64,000 bases of DNA from Pseudorhodobacter turbinis (GCF_005234135.1 NZ_CP039965.1:1178001-1242000), one strand, 5' to 3'. Shown: positions 9,277 to 17,297, numbered from the stretch's first letter. Translations and numbers: made by a program. The notes: generated by a model not told the origin, from the letters alone.

Positions 9277-11520
9277 ATGCCAGACCGCAGTGACAGTGAC
9301 AGTCGCAAGCTGCTTAAACGCTTGCGCGACAGCTTGGCCGAGCCAGGTCAGGGCCAAGAGCGGCTTGACCATGTAACAACGCTTATCGCGGATTCGATGG
9401 GCACCGAAGTGTGTTCCATCTACCTTTTCCGCGATGCCGAAACCCTAGAGCTATGCGCCACCGAAGGGCTGCGCGCCGAGGCGGTCCATAATACCCGCCT
9501 GCGTCTGGGCGAAGGGCTTGTGGGCCGTGTCGCGCGTACCGCGGTGCCGGTCAATACCGCCGATGCTCCTGCGGAAAAAGGGTTCCGCTTCATGGCAGAG
9601 ACGGGAGAGGAAAGTTTTTCTTCCTTCTTGGGTGTGCCGATCCAGCGGGTTGGCGAAAAGCTGGGTGTGCTGGTGGTACAGTCCAAGGCGGCACGGCAGT
9701 TTTCCGAAGATGAGGTTTATGCGCTGGAAGTGGTCGCCATGGTTTTGGCCGAGATGACCGAGCTGGGTGCGTTTATCGGTGACGGCGCGGCGCTTGGTGC
9801 GCTGCACAAACAACAGATCATGTTTCGCGGCGGGACCGGACAGGAAGGCAGCGCCGAAGGCAAGGTTTGGCTGCATGAACCGCGCGTGGTTGTCACCAAC
9901 CCCGTGGCCGACGACCCCGAGGCCGAAACGCTGCGCATTCGCGATGCCGTGGGCAAGCTGCGGGTTTCAGTTGATGATCTGTTGGCGGCTCAAAGTCTTG
10001 ATAAAGAACAAAAACAAGTTTTGGAAGCGTACCGGATGTTCGCCCATTCGCGCGGTTGGCTGCGCCGGATGGAGGAGGACATTCAGGCCGGACTTTCTGC
10101 CGAGGCTGCAGTGGAAAAAGAGCAATCCACAACCCGCGCGCGTCTAAGTCAGGTGCCCGACGCCTATTTGCGCGAACGCCTGAATGATCTGGACGATTTA
10201 TCCAACCGCCTGCTGCGTATCCTGACCGGGCAGGGCAACGATACCGGTGCGGAGATGCCGGAAAATCCGGTGCTTGTAGCGCGCAATATCGGGCCGGCAG
10301 AATTGCTGGAATACGGCCGCAAGCTGCGCGGCGTGGTGCTGTCCGAAGGGTCCGTCGGCTCGCATGCAGCGATCGTGGCGCGGGCACTGACGATTCCTTT
10401 GGTGATCAATGCCAAGGGCATCATCAATGAGGCACTGAACGGTGATCATATTCTGGTGGATGGTGATCAAGGCATCGCCCATCTGCGCCCCGAAGCCTCG
10501 GTTGCAACCGGTTTTCGCGATAAGATAGCCATGCAAACGCAGGCGCAGCAACGCTATGCGGGGCTGCGGGACAAGCCTGCTGTATCACGCGACGGGCGGC
10601 GGATTTGCCTGCAGATGAATGCGGGGCTGATGGCCGATCTGCCAAGCCTCGAAGGGTCCGGTGCCGAAGGGGTGGGGTTGTTCCGCACCGAATTGCAATT
10701 CCTGATCCGTAACAAGATGCCAAAACGCGATGAGCTGGCAAAGCTATATGCGCATGTTATGGACGCAGCGCAGGACCGTTATGTGTCGTTCCGGACGCTC
10801 GATATCGGGTCGGACAAGGTGCTGCCCTATATGAAACCGCAGGATGAGCCGAACCCCGCGATGGGCTGGCGTGCGATTCGTGTCGGGCTCGACAAGCCGG
10901 GTGTGCTACGGATGCAAGCGCAGGCCTTGATCCGCGCGGCAAATGGGCGGCCTTTGTCGATCATGTTTCCCTTCATTGCCGAACACGCCGAATTTGTCAG
11001 TGCCCGCGCCCATGTTCTGGCCCAGATCGAACGAGAGGCGGCACTTGGCCGCCCAACGCCCAAGTCCATTGAGATCGGCGCGATGCTGGAGACGCCCAGC
11101 CTTGCCTTTGCGCCTCAGGCGTTTTTCGAGATGGCTGATTTCATCTCTATCGGGGGTAACGACCTCAAGCAGTTTTTCTTTGCCGCCGACCGTGAAAACG
11201 AACGTGTGCGCCGTCGCTATGACACGCTGAACGCCTCATTCCTTGGGTTCATCGGGCAGATCGTGGCGCGCTGTGCCGCAACCTCGACGCGGCTTTCCTT
11301 TTGTGGCGAAGATGCCGGCCGCCCCGTTGAGGCGATTTGCTTGGCCGCAATGGGGCTTGATATCCTGTCCATGCGCCCTGCCTCTATCGGGCCGGTCAAA
11401 AGCTTGATCTTGCGAACAGATCTGGCGGCTTTGCGCGACGTGATCGACGCTGAATGTGCCAAGGGGGCGGAATCTGTGCGGCCCGCCGTCATGGATTTTC
11501 TGGCGAAACAGCCCAGTTAG
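9277..11520 (+). CDS. ptsP: PEP-protein phosphotransferase of the nitrogen PTS (EI-Ntr)
   Basis: First enzyme of the PTS-Ntr regulatory phosphorelay (PEP to EI-Ntr to NPr to EIIA-Ntr). The 747 residues show an N-terminal GAF domain (about 20-165, VTTLIADSMGTEVCSIYLF...), the PEP-utilising N-domain, the mobile phosphohistidine loop GSVGSHAAIVARAL near 350-365, and a C-terminal PEP-binding barrel (GLFRTELQFL, FRTLDIGSDK, GGNDLKQFF, SFCGEDAG). The GAF domain separates it from sugar-PTS EI. It lies 24 bp after lysC, a common alphaproteobacterial pairing. NPr and EIIA-Ntr genes are not in the window. Confidence 0.95.
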   Translation: MPDRSDSDSRKLLKRLRDSLAEPGQGQERLDHVTTLIADSMGTEVCSIYLFRDAETLELCATEGLRAEAVHNTRLRLGEGLVGRVARTAVPVNTADAPAEKGFRFMAETGEESFSSFLGVPIQRVGEKLGVLVVQSKAARQFSEDEVYALEVVAMVLAEMTELGAFIGDGAALGALHKQQIMFRGGTGQEGSAEGKVWLHEPRVVVTNPVADDPEAETLRIRDAVGKLRVSVDDLLAAQSLDKEQKQVLEAYRMFAHSRGWLRRMEEDIQAGLSAEAAVEKEQSTTRARLSQVPDAYLRERLNDLDDLSNRLLRILTGQGNDTGAEMPENPVLVARNIGPAELLEYGRKLRGVVLSEGSVGSHAAIVARALTIPLVINAKGIINEALNGDHILVDGDQGIAHLRPEASVATGFRDKIAMQTQAQQRYAGLRDKPAVSRDGRRICLQMNAGLMADLPSLEGSGAEGVGLFRTELQFLIRNKMPKRDELAKLYAHVMDAAQDRYVSFRTLDIGSDKVLPYMKPQDEPNPAMGWRAIRVGLDKPGVLRMQAQALIRAANGRPLSIMFPFIAEHAEFVSARAHVLAQIEREAALGRPTPKSIEIGAMLETPSLAFAPQAFFEMADFISIGGNDLKQFFFAADRENERVRRRYDTLNASFLGFIGQIVARCAATSTRLSFCGEDAGRPVEAICLAAMGLDILSMRPASIGPVKSLILRTDLAALRDVIDAECAKGAESVRPAVMDFLAKQPS

Positions 11521-11526
11521 GGCCGT

Positions 11527-11829
11527 TCAGGATTCGCGCAAATAGGCCCAAGAGACATATCCCTTGACCCCGCGCGCCTCCTTTAGCGAGACTTTGCACC
11601 AGCGCGTGCCGCCGGTTTGTTCGCAGCTATAGACGCGCAAGACGGTGCCATTTGGCAGGCCGAGGATGATGTTATAGCCGATGCCGGGGCCCGCGCGCAT
11701 TTTCAGCATGTCTTCGCCTTCAACGCCGAAAACTTCGTAATAGCCGAGCGTGGCGGCAACGGCGGGTCTGGGGCCGGGGATGGTTGCCAAAACAGTTAGG
11801 GCAAGCGCCAAAAGAATGGTCCGGTGCAT
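11527..11829 (-). CDS. Small exported bacterial SH3-domain protein
   Basis: A 100-aa protein with a signal peptide (MHRTILLALALTVLATIPG..., cleavage near AVAA) followed by one SH3b domain: LKMRAGPGIGYNIILGLPNGTVLRV ... RWCKVSLKEARGVKGYVSWAYL. Such domains usually bind cell-wall or protein ligands in the periplasm. The frame is open to 11889, but the ATG at 11829 has GGAG at 6-nt spacing and directly precedes the signal peptide; the ATG at 11832 is the alternative. Convergent with ptsP, 6 bp apart. Confidence 0.8.
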   Translation of the reverse strand: MHRTILLALALTVLATIPGPRPAVAATLGYYEVFGVEGEDMLKMRAGPGIGYNIILGLPNGTVLRVYSCEQTGGTRWCKVSLKEARGVKGYVSWAYLRES

Positions 11830-11922
11830 CATCTTCTCCCGCGTTTCCTGCATCGTGCCCTTGTAAGCTGTAGGCGGTATCGCAGGCAACTCTTTCTGAT
11901 CGGAGAAGTGGCGAAGACCCGC

Positions 11923-12666
11923 CTAGGTCCTGCGCTTTTTCCAGCCAAAGAGACCCACCAGGCCAGTCAGCAAAAGCAAGCCACCAGCAGGCAGCGGCAC
12001 CGCGGCCACGGGCGCGCCGCCGATCAGCCCAACCTCGATCCGGGTGGTGGTGAAAAAGCCTTCGATATAGTAATATTCATCACTTCTATCATCGACCAAA
12101 AGTTTGCAGGGCAAGTCTTCATCATAAGAAATGTTCACCCCGATTTCAGCGTAAGTGGCGTCCAGCACTTCGATTGCCAAGCCGACCCCGAACGGGTCCA
12201 GATCTATCGTGTAAAGATCGCTTCCACTGTCCGGGTCCACGCATGTTGACAGGATCGGAAATTCAACAAGAAATGTCGTTGTGATAAGGCCGGTATCGTC
12301 AAAATCTTTAAAATCCGGGCCCCATGCACCGGCAAACCCGTCAGTAAAGGTAATGATATTAAACGCATAGGCACCAAGGCGAAACGTCCCATTTCCGTCG
12401 AGGTTCATTGTGTAGTCGACAGTGCTCCCGAGGAAGCCGTTGGTGTCATGCTCCTCGGTGACGGTTGCCGAGGCGTCTATCGCTTTTAATCCGCTGGGAT
12501 ATAAGCCGACGAAGTAATCAAGGATATAACCGGTCCCATCTGCTTCTGCGATAACCAGAGGTTGGCCGATTGTCGCCGCCGACCCGGTTGTGGCGGCTGA
12601 CACCATAAAGCAAAGGGCCATTGCAAGAGGTTGGAGTGTCATGGCTGGGGTGGACCTGTCACGCAT
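11923..12666 (-). CDS. Exported VPLPA-CTERM protein with IS-altered 5' end
   Basis: A 247-aa secreted protein ending in VPLPAGGLLLLTGLVGLFG plus KKRRT, the VPLPA-CTERM sorting tail (motif, TM helix, basic end) of Rhodobacterales, a PEP-CTERM relative. The body (DGTGYILDYFVGLYPSG, SFRLG-like beta strands, two Cys) is an unrecognised extracellular domain. The native start is probably ATG 12642 (MTLQPLAMALCFMVSAATT signal peptide). An IS3-family element is inserted 8 bp upstream of that ATG, separating it from its own AGGTG ribosome site now at 16766-16770. The IS end supplies a new AGGAG (12675-12679) and ATG 12666, adding MRDRSTPA in frame. Expression in the present state is uncertain. Confidence 0.8.
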   Translation of the reverse strand: MRDRSTPAMTLQPLAMALCFMVSAATTGSAATIGQPLVIAEADGTGYILDYFVGLYPSGLKAIDASATVTEEHDTNGFLGSTVDYTMNLDGNGTFRLGAYAFNIITFTDGFAGAWGPDFKDFDDTGLITTTFLVEFPILSTCVDPDSGSDLYTIDLDPFGVGLAIEVLDATYAEIGVNISYDEDLPCKLLVDDRSDEYYYIEGFFTTTRIEVGLIGGAPVAAVPLPAGGLLLLTGLVGLFGWKKRRT

Positions 12667-12679
12667 TCGTGCCGCTCCT
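12651..12679 (+). repeat. Left terminal inverted repeat of the IS3-family element
   Basis: Pairs with 16734-16762: 13 identical outer bases (TGGACCTGTCACG), then a few mismatches, then a further identical CCGCTCCT. The CTCCT inside it is, on the minus strand, the AGGAG that can serve the VPLPA-CTERM gene. Confidence 0.85.
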
Positions 12680-12688
12680 ATTGCTCAT

Positions 12689-12766
12689 TTATGCAGCCTT
12701 TGTTTCGAAGGCCAAGGGGCTTTTCCAACCGAGGGCTGAGTGCCTTGTGCGTGGATTGTAAAAGCC
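12689..12766 (-). pseudogene. IS3 OrfB, last 25 codons
   Basis: Reads GFYNPRTRHSALGWKSPLAF...KAA-stop, the standard C-terminus of IS3-family transposases (FYNPRRRHSALGWKSP). The preceding residues EYIN are found at 14138-14150, on the other side of the IS1111-type element, so this is the tail of the same gene cut by that insertion. Confidence 0.85.
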
Positions 12767-12770
12767 GTGT

Positions 12771-12781
12771 GTGGATGCCCC
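12771..12781 (+). repeat. Subterminal inverted repeat of the IS1111-type element
   Basis: GTGGATGCCCC; its perfect reverse complement is at 14122-14132. Confidence 0.85.
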
Positions 12782-13029
12782 TTTCAATGCAAGAAGTTTT
12801 TCAGATTGCTTGGAACAAGTGATCAGTGCAGTCGTGTGTCCGGCCTTTGAATGCGGCTTTCACACGCCGCTGGCCTGTATGGTGTCCGTGGATCGGGTCC
12901 AAATCGTTGATGCGAGCACAAGGCTCCTGGCTTCTATCTGGTTTTCCCAACCCCGTCTTATGACCGTTGTTCCTTACTCTCCTTCGCCCTTCTCACATTG
13001 CCGGTTTACTCCAACGCATGGTGCAAAGC
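12782..13029 (-). ncRNA. Candidate bridge (seek) RNA region of the IS1111-type element
   Basis: This 248-bp region between the transposase stop and the inverted repeat has no convincing ORF. IS110-family elements are known to encode a structured bridge RNA in one noncoding end, and for IS1111 it lies downstream of the transposase, as here. Exact RNA ends and loops were not determined; the call rests on position and family knowledge. Confidence 0.4.
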
Positions 13030-14055
13030 TTATGTAGCCAGCGGTGGAATTCGATAGTTCTCTTTTGTGGTTGTTAACGCCCAAACGGTACGGGCAAGCT
13101 TGTTTGCCAGGGCAGTCGCCACCAGCATACGAGGCTTGCGCGCCAGCATCTTGGCAAGCCATGATCCAGGTGGTGGACCTTTCCGGATGGCCCAACGGAT
13201 GACGGCCATTGCGCCTGTGATCAGCAATCGCCTTATATCGCGCTGCCCCATTTTTGAGGTTCTACCCAGGATTTGTCGCCCACCGGTCGACTTCTGCCTT
13301 GGTACAAGCCCGCACCAAGCTGCAAACTCACGCCCATTAGAAAATTCTTCCATTGGTGGCGCGAAGGCCTGAATGGTCGTAGCACACATAGGCCCAACTC
13401 CGGGGATCGTCATAAGCCGTGATGTTGCTTCATCTGTTTTTGCTCGGCCTTTGATCTCGTGATCCAGCACCACAATCCTTTCGTCAAAAAGAGCGATCTG
13501 ATCAATGTATGCTTGGCAAAGGCTTAGAATTTGCGCGGGCAGGTCAACCGCGACTTCATCAAAGCTGGCTATTATTCGTCTAAACTGAACCATCCCTTGA
13601 GCGACGACGACACCGTATTCTGCTAAATGACCCCGCAAAGCGTTTACCAACTGGGAGCGTTGGCGGACAAATAAATCGCGTGTTCGAAAGACCATGCCCT
13701 GCGACTGTTGTTCTGCGCTTTTGACCGAGACGTAGCGCATCGTCGGGCGCGATGCCGCCTCAGCGATCGCTTCTGCGTCATTTGCGTCGTTCTTTTGACG
13801 CTTCACAAACGGCTTAACGTAAACAGGTGGAATAAGGCGCGCCTCGTGGCCAAGCTTGCCAATCTCACGCCCCCAATAATGGGATGTAGCGCAAGCCTCC
13901 ATCGCAACAACGCACTTTGGAAGCTCACTCAGGAACGCGGTAAGCTGAGGGCGCGACAATTTCTTGCGGAACACGACAGAACCATCAGCGGCAGCCCCGT
14001 GCAGCTGGAAGCTCCGTTTTGCTAAATCAATTCCTACTATGCTAACATTCTCCAT
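13030..14055 (-). CDS. IS110/IS1111-family transposase (DEDD recombinase)
   Basis: A full-length 341-aa transposase. The N-terminal RuvC-like DEDD domain shows GIDLAKRSF (first Asp), AMEACATSHYW (Glu) and KNDANDAEAI (two Asp). The C-terminal transposase-20 domain has TIPGVGPMCATTIQAF, FAAWCGLVPRQKSTGGR (region of the catalytic Ser) and GQRDIRRLLITGA. The frame is intact, so it could be active. It acts with a guide RNA made from the element's noncoding end. Confidence 0.93.
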   Translation of the reverse strand: MENVSIVGIDLAKRSFQLHGAAADGSVVFRKKLSRPQLTAFLSELPKCVVAMEACATSHYWGREIGKLGHEARLIPPVYVKPFVKRQKNDANDAEAIAEAASRPTMRYVSVKSAEQQSQGMVFRTRDLFVRQRSQLVNALRGHLAEYGVVVAQGMVQFRRIIASFDEVAVDLPAQILSLCQAYIDQIALFDERIVVLDHEIKGRAKTDEATSRLMTIPGVGPMCATTIQAFAPPMEEFSNGREFAAWCGLVPRQKSTGGRQILGRTSKMGQRDIRRLLITGAMAVIRWAIRKGPPPGSWLAKMLARKPRMLVATALANKLARTVWALTTTKENYRIPPLAT

Positions 14056-14137
14056 GGATGCTCTTCCTTTGTATGACAGTTTAAGCTGCTATCATTCTGG
14101 CACATTGCGATGCCGCCGGGTGGGGCATCCACCCCAT

Positions 14138-14262
14138 CATTGATGTATTCGAGATGGCGATCTTAGCGTCACGGCGTGTTCGCCAGGACTGCTGCCACAA
14201 TATCTCAGCTTTGATCGTCTTGAAGAATGTTTCGGCGGCGGCGCTGAAGCTCCTATATTCGT
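14138..14262 (-). pseudogene. IS3 OrfB, internal C-terminal fragment
   Basis: Reads AAAETFFKTIKAEILWQQSW then RTRRDAKIAI, the segment after the third catalytic acid in IS3 transposases. A one-base loss near 14150 (ATCTCGAA where ATCTTCGAA is expected) shifts the frame before EYIN. It abuts the IS256 remnant on one side and the IS1111-type element on the other. Confidence 0.8.
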
Positions 14263-14267
14263 CCAGC

Positions 14268-15280
14268 ATGAGAGTATCCGATCTTCTGTTTATGAGTAAT
14301 TTGGCCCATGCTTCACCAATGAAGGAGCATGACGACAATGACGATTTCCAAAAAGTTTCTGGACGATTGGCTAAGCGGCGTAGATCGGCCCGAGGATTTA
14401 CTGTGCGGCAAAGGCCTGATGAAGGAACTGAAGATCCGGCTGATGGAGCGAATGCTGGGCGCTGAGTTGGCCGAGCATTTGGGCTATGAGCCGCATGGTG
14501 AACCCGCCAGCCAAGAGAGCAAACGGCGTAATGGGGCGACCCGCAAGATGCTGAAGAGCAATGACGGCGCTGTGCCTATCGACATCCCGCGTGATAGGGG
14601 CAGCAGTTTCGAGCCTGAGCTGATCCGGAAAGGCCAGACCCGGATTGACGGCATGGATGTCAATCCGGGTCTGTATGCGGCGGGCTTATCGACACGCGAC
14701 ATCCGCGCGCACCTTGAGGAAGTCTACGGCCTGAAGTGTCAGCCGATCTTATCGGCCGTGTTACTGATGCCGTCCTGGAGGAGGTGTCGGGCTGGCAGAA
14801 CCGCGTCCTCGAACCGATGTATCCGATCGTTTTTCTTGACGCTCTCCGGGTCAAAATCCGCGATACGGAAAGTCGTCAGGTCAAAACAAGGCTGTCTACA
14901 TGGCATCGGGGGTTGCTAAAGAGGGCGAACGGGAGGTTTTGGGGCTGAATGGGGCCCAAAATATCCGTCCATCGCGCCCTCATGGCGGCGGGCATGACAA
15001 GAGGTGATCCCGTTCTTTGCCGTCGCGCCAGCCGTACGGAAAATCATCTACACCACCAATACGATCGAAAGCCTCAATCGTGTGATCCGCAAAACTACCA
15101 AAACACGGGGCAGCTTTCCAACCGATGATGCCGCAGCAAAGCTGATCTACCTGGCGATCCGCAACTTCGAGAAAGCAGGCAGATGCGTCAGAGAATGGGG
15201 TGCCGCACGCAATCCGTTCGCTATTCTATACCCAGAACGGTTCAACAGATGACCCGTCGAAACCGCGTGGGCTAAGCCTA
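14268..15280 (+). mobile_element. Degenerate IS256-family element
   Basis: Carries the broken transposase at 14329-15252. Boundaries are approximate: the left is where IS3 orfB similarity stops and the right is before the IS5-like left end (GGGTCAGGCCCC). Terminal repeats were not resolved. Confidence 0.6.
14329..15252 (+). pseudogene. IS256-family transposase, frameshifted and internally deleted
   Basis: The N-terminus (MTISKKFLDDWLSGVDRPED then LLCGKGLMKELKIRLMERML, ELAEHLGYEPH) is typical IS256. At about 14735 one G is missing (ctgaagtgtcagcc for ctgaaggtgtcagcc), moving the reading frame to the one encoding [16 protein letters not shown] sequence; another A is lost at about 14886. The middle of the gene, including a catalytic Asp region, is absent, and the frame resumes at 15004 with VIPFFAVAPAVRKIIYTTNT and ends NPFAILYPERFNR. 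Not functional. Confidence 0.85.
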
Positions 15281-15352
15281 GGGTCAGGCCCCATTAACTG
15301 ATCGAGGTGATCCCGTTGTCATGATTCACACGCCACGGTTCAGGGGGATGTC

Positions 15353-15701
15353 ATGAGCAACTTACACTGGCTTACGGAGGCGCAAATGGAGCGTCTCCGG
15401 CCTTAATTTCCAAAGAGCCGAGGTCGTCTCGTGTGGATGACAGGCCTGTGTTGATCGGCATTATTTTCATTAATAGCAATGGCTTAAGGTGGTGTGATGC
15501 ACCTGCCGAGTATGGGCCGCCGAAGACACTATATAATCGCTGGAAACGTTGGAGTGATATGGGCATATTTGGCCAAATCTTATTGGGGCCGGCCGAGAAG
15601 GCCACCGTCAACAAAACCATCTTAACTGACGCCACCTACCTCAAGGCACATCGAACGGCCTCCAGCCTGCGGTTGGAAAAGGGGGGCGAGGACGCCTGAT
15701 C
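15353..15701 (+). pseudogene. IS5-family (IS427-like) transposase N-terminal remnant
   Basis: Begins MSNLHWLTEAQMERLRP, then a TAA stop replaces the usual aromatic codon. A one-base loss near 15430 shifts the frame to VDDRPVLIGIIFINSNG, then LRWCDAPAEYGPPKTLYNRW and LTDATYLKAHRTASSLR, the first DDE Asp region. Similarity ends at about 15700 (GRLI); the rest of the element is gone. Confidence 0.85.
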
Positions 15702-15702
15702 A

Positions 15703-16421
15703 TTGCCCGGCAGGCACCTAATGCACAGAGTTTCGGATACTCCAACAGTATTGGCTGCCCCTGTGACTGTGAAATCCTCTCGGCAGATTGTTTTGCAATC
15801 CGCCTGCCGGGTAATCGATGCAGCCCTTCGGCGGTCGCCGCAAGGCAATGGCCATGTTCAGGGCCCGGATTGCCAGGCCGCGCTTCATTCGGTTCGACAC
15901 GGCCCAACCGATCACCCGGCAAGAATGCAGGTCCAGAATGACGGACAGATAGACCCAGCCTACGCGTGTCCAGACATAGCTGATGTCGGCCACCCATTGC
16001 TGATTGGGCGCATCTGCGTAAAGGTCACGGTTCAACAGATTGGGCGCGATATTGAAGGCATGGTTGCTGTCCGTGGTCGCCTTGAAGTTTTTGTTCCGCT
16101 TCACCTCAATACCATTCTCGCTCATCAGCCTACCGATACGGAGGTGCCTAAATTCAAAGCCCAATTCCTTCAGTTCCTCTGTCATGCGGGGGCGGGCATA
16201 GCTCCCCGAAGACAAGGCGAACTGTTCGCGAATGTGCGCAAATACCACCATGTCCTTCCGCTGGCTGTGACTGAGCGGACGATTGCGGTAGGCGCGATAC
16301 CTTCGTGGGTTTACATCCGTTATCGCTACAAAAGGTCCAGTGGACCTTTTGCTAAACGCTCAAACTCTGGCACAGTCGATCAACCGGCAGCATGTCAGCG
16401 TTCTTTGCAATGAAAGCAAAC
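15703..16421 (-). pseudogene. IS3 OrfB, N-terminal two thirds
   Basis: From MRFAFIAKNADMLPVDRLCQ to the region NQQWVADISYVWTR (first catalytic Asp), VILDLHSCRVIGWAVSNRM (second Asp) and RGSQYC. It is interrupted after CQSLSV by about 45 extra bases containing a 21-bp palindrome, which put a stop in frame. Near 15800 the GCIHHTDRGSQ motif is disrupted. The third catalytic residue is missing from this part; the gene resumes at 14262. Confidence 0.85.
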
Positions 16422-16422
16422 C

Positions 16423-16746
16423 TCATTTGCTTCGCTCCGCAAAGAACTGGGTGGCCCTTTTTCGCAGATCCCTCTCCTCCCGAAGCATGCGGTTCTCTTG
16501 CCGCAACTCGGCGACCTCGCGATCGAGATCAGACTGGGCGGCTGGCTTCTCAGGATAGAGGTGGTCTTGCTGGATACAACGGCTAAGCGTTGAGAAGTCG
16601 ACGCCAAAATCCGCTGCAAGCGGCCTACGCGGCAGACCGCTGGTTAACGCTACACGCACTGCCTCTGCGCGAAATTTCCGAGGTTGGTTGCTGTGCCAAA
16701 ATGTTACTCCTTTGTGGCAAAATACCAACCCAAAGGAGCGGAACAA
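16423..16746 (-). CDS. IS3-family OrfA (transposase DNA-binding subunit)
   Basis: HTH protein of the IS3-family element: PRKFRAEAVRVALTSGLPRR, LAADFGVDFSTLSRCIQQ, then a leucine-zipper-like coiled coil DLDREVAELRQENRMLREER and KRATQFFAE. In intact elements a programmed frameshift joins OrfA to OrfB. The start is uncertain; homology starts at about residue 20 and the first residues may be leader sequence. OrfB is broken, so only OrfA could be made. Confidence 0.75.
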   Translation of the reverse strand: MFRSFGLVFCHKGVTFWHSNQPRKFRAEAVRVALTSGLPRRPLAADFGVDFSTLSRCIQQDHLYPEKPAAQSDLDREVAELRQENRMLREERDLRKRATQFFAERSK

Positions 16747-16762
16747 TTCCGTGACAGGTCCA
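16734..16762 (-). repeat. Right terminal inverted repeat of the IS3-family element
   Basis: Ends GTGACAGGTCCA at 16762 and is the partner of 12651-12679. The target duplication GGG follows at 16763-16765. Confidence 0.85.
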
Positions 16763-16885
16763 GGGCACCTTTATAAATGAGTGGAAATCCCAAAAATGGG
16801 GTTACGCAAAATAAAGCGTCCTTCTAATGCACCCTATGGTTAACACTTCTTCCTGATTAAGTCGCCCAAAAAGCAATCGGCCAGT

Positions 16886-16912
16886 CCGTCCTCGCCCCGT
16901 TGGTGGGGACGG
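16886..16912 (-). terminator. Terminator-like hairpin after the HIT gene
   Basis: On the minus strand CCGTCCCC-accaac-GGGG(cga)GGACGG, with a T run (GCTTTTTGG) about 20 bases further on. It lies 8 bp past the HIT stop codon. Confidence 0.4.
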
Positions 16913-16919
16913 GCGCGCC

Positions 16920-17297
16920 TTATGCAGCGCTGACCATGCGGCCCATGTGTCTGCCGCCAAGGATATGCAGGTGGTAATGCGGCACCTCTTGCACCCCATG
17001 CTCGCCGGCATTGGTGATGGCGCGGAACCCCTCGCCGCTGTCCAGTGCGACACCGGTCATTGCGCATACTTTTGCCGCTGTGCGGTGAAAGTCCAGGATC
17101 TCGGCGTCAGTGGCCTCGGCGCAAAAATGGTCAAAACTGACATAGGGCCCTTTGGGGATCACCAAGACATGCACAGGTGCAGAGGGGCTGATGTCGTGAA
17201 ACGCCAAAGTGTGATCTGTCTCTAGTACTGTTTTATTTGGAATTTCCCCGCGCAGGATACGGGCAAAAATATTCTGGTCGTCATATGCAAGTGCCAT
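16920..17297 (-). CDS. HIT-family (HINT-like) nucleotide hydrolase
   Basis: A 125-aa histidine-triad protein: NIFARILRGEIPNKTV at the N-terminus, SPSAPVHVLVIPKGPY, and the triad EVPHYHLHILGG near residue 105-116, with flanking GRHMGRM. The family hydrolyses nucleoside phosphoramidates or adenylates in the cytoplasm; the true substrate is not inferable. It follows the glycosyltransferase by 3 bp on the same strand and is probably co-transcribed with it. Confidence 0.92.
   Translation of the reverse strand: MALAYDDQNIFARILRGEIPNKTVLETDHTLAFHDISPSAPVHVLVIPKGPYVSFDHFCAEATDAEILDFHRTAAKVCAMTGVALDSGEGFRAITNAGEHGVQEVPHYHLHILGGRHMGRMVSAA

Larger units (their letters stand above)
12767..14137 (-). mobile_element. 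IS110-family element, IS1111 subgroup
   Basis: About 1.37 kb, one transposase gene. Near-terminal perfect 11-bp inverted repeats GTGGATGCCCC (12771-12781) and GGGGCATCCAC (14122-14132) lie 4-5 bp inside the deduced ends; IS1111-type elements have such subterminal repeats and classical IS110 elements do not. The ends were placed by rejoining the interrupted IS3 orfB frame (EYIN / GFYN). The longer noncoding part (about 260 bp) is 3' of the transposase, the side where IS1111 elements encode their guide RNA. Confidence 0.8.
12651..16762 (-). mobile_element. IS3-family element, broken up by later insertions
   Basis: Ends are defined by inverted repeats starting TGGACCTGTCAC (12651-12662) and ending GTGACAGGTCCA (16751-16762), with 3-bp GGG duplications just outside (12648-12650 and 16763-16765), as expected for IS3-family TG...CA ends. 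Its genes read on the minus strand: orfA (16423-16746), orfB N-terminal two thirds (about 15703-16421) and orfB C-terminal third (14138-14262 joined to 12689-12766). Between these lie IS5 and IS256 remnants and a whole IS1111-type element. It can no longer encode an active transposase. Confidence 0.85.

Noticed and set aside
7690..9372. 560-codon minus-strand open frame opposite purD and lysC
   Set aside because: It is antisense to two firmly identified genes and shows no domain; a GC-rich shadow frame.
15001..15315. Repeated GAGGTGATCCCGTT at 15001 and 15305 as a target duplication
   Set aside because: The first copy encodes the conserved VIPFF of the IS256 transposase; the spacing fits no element ends.
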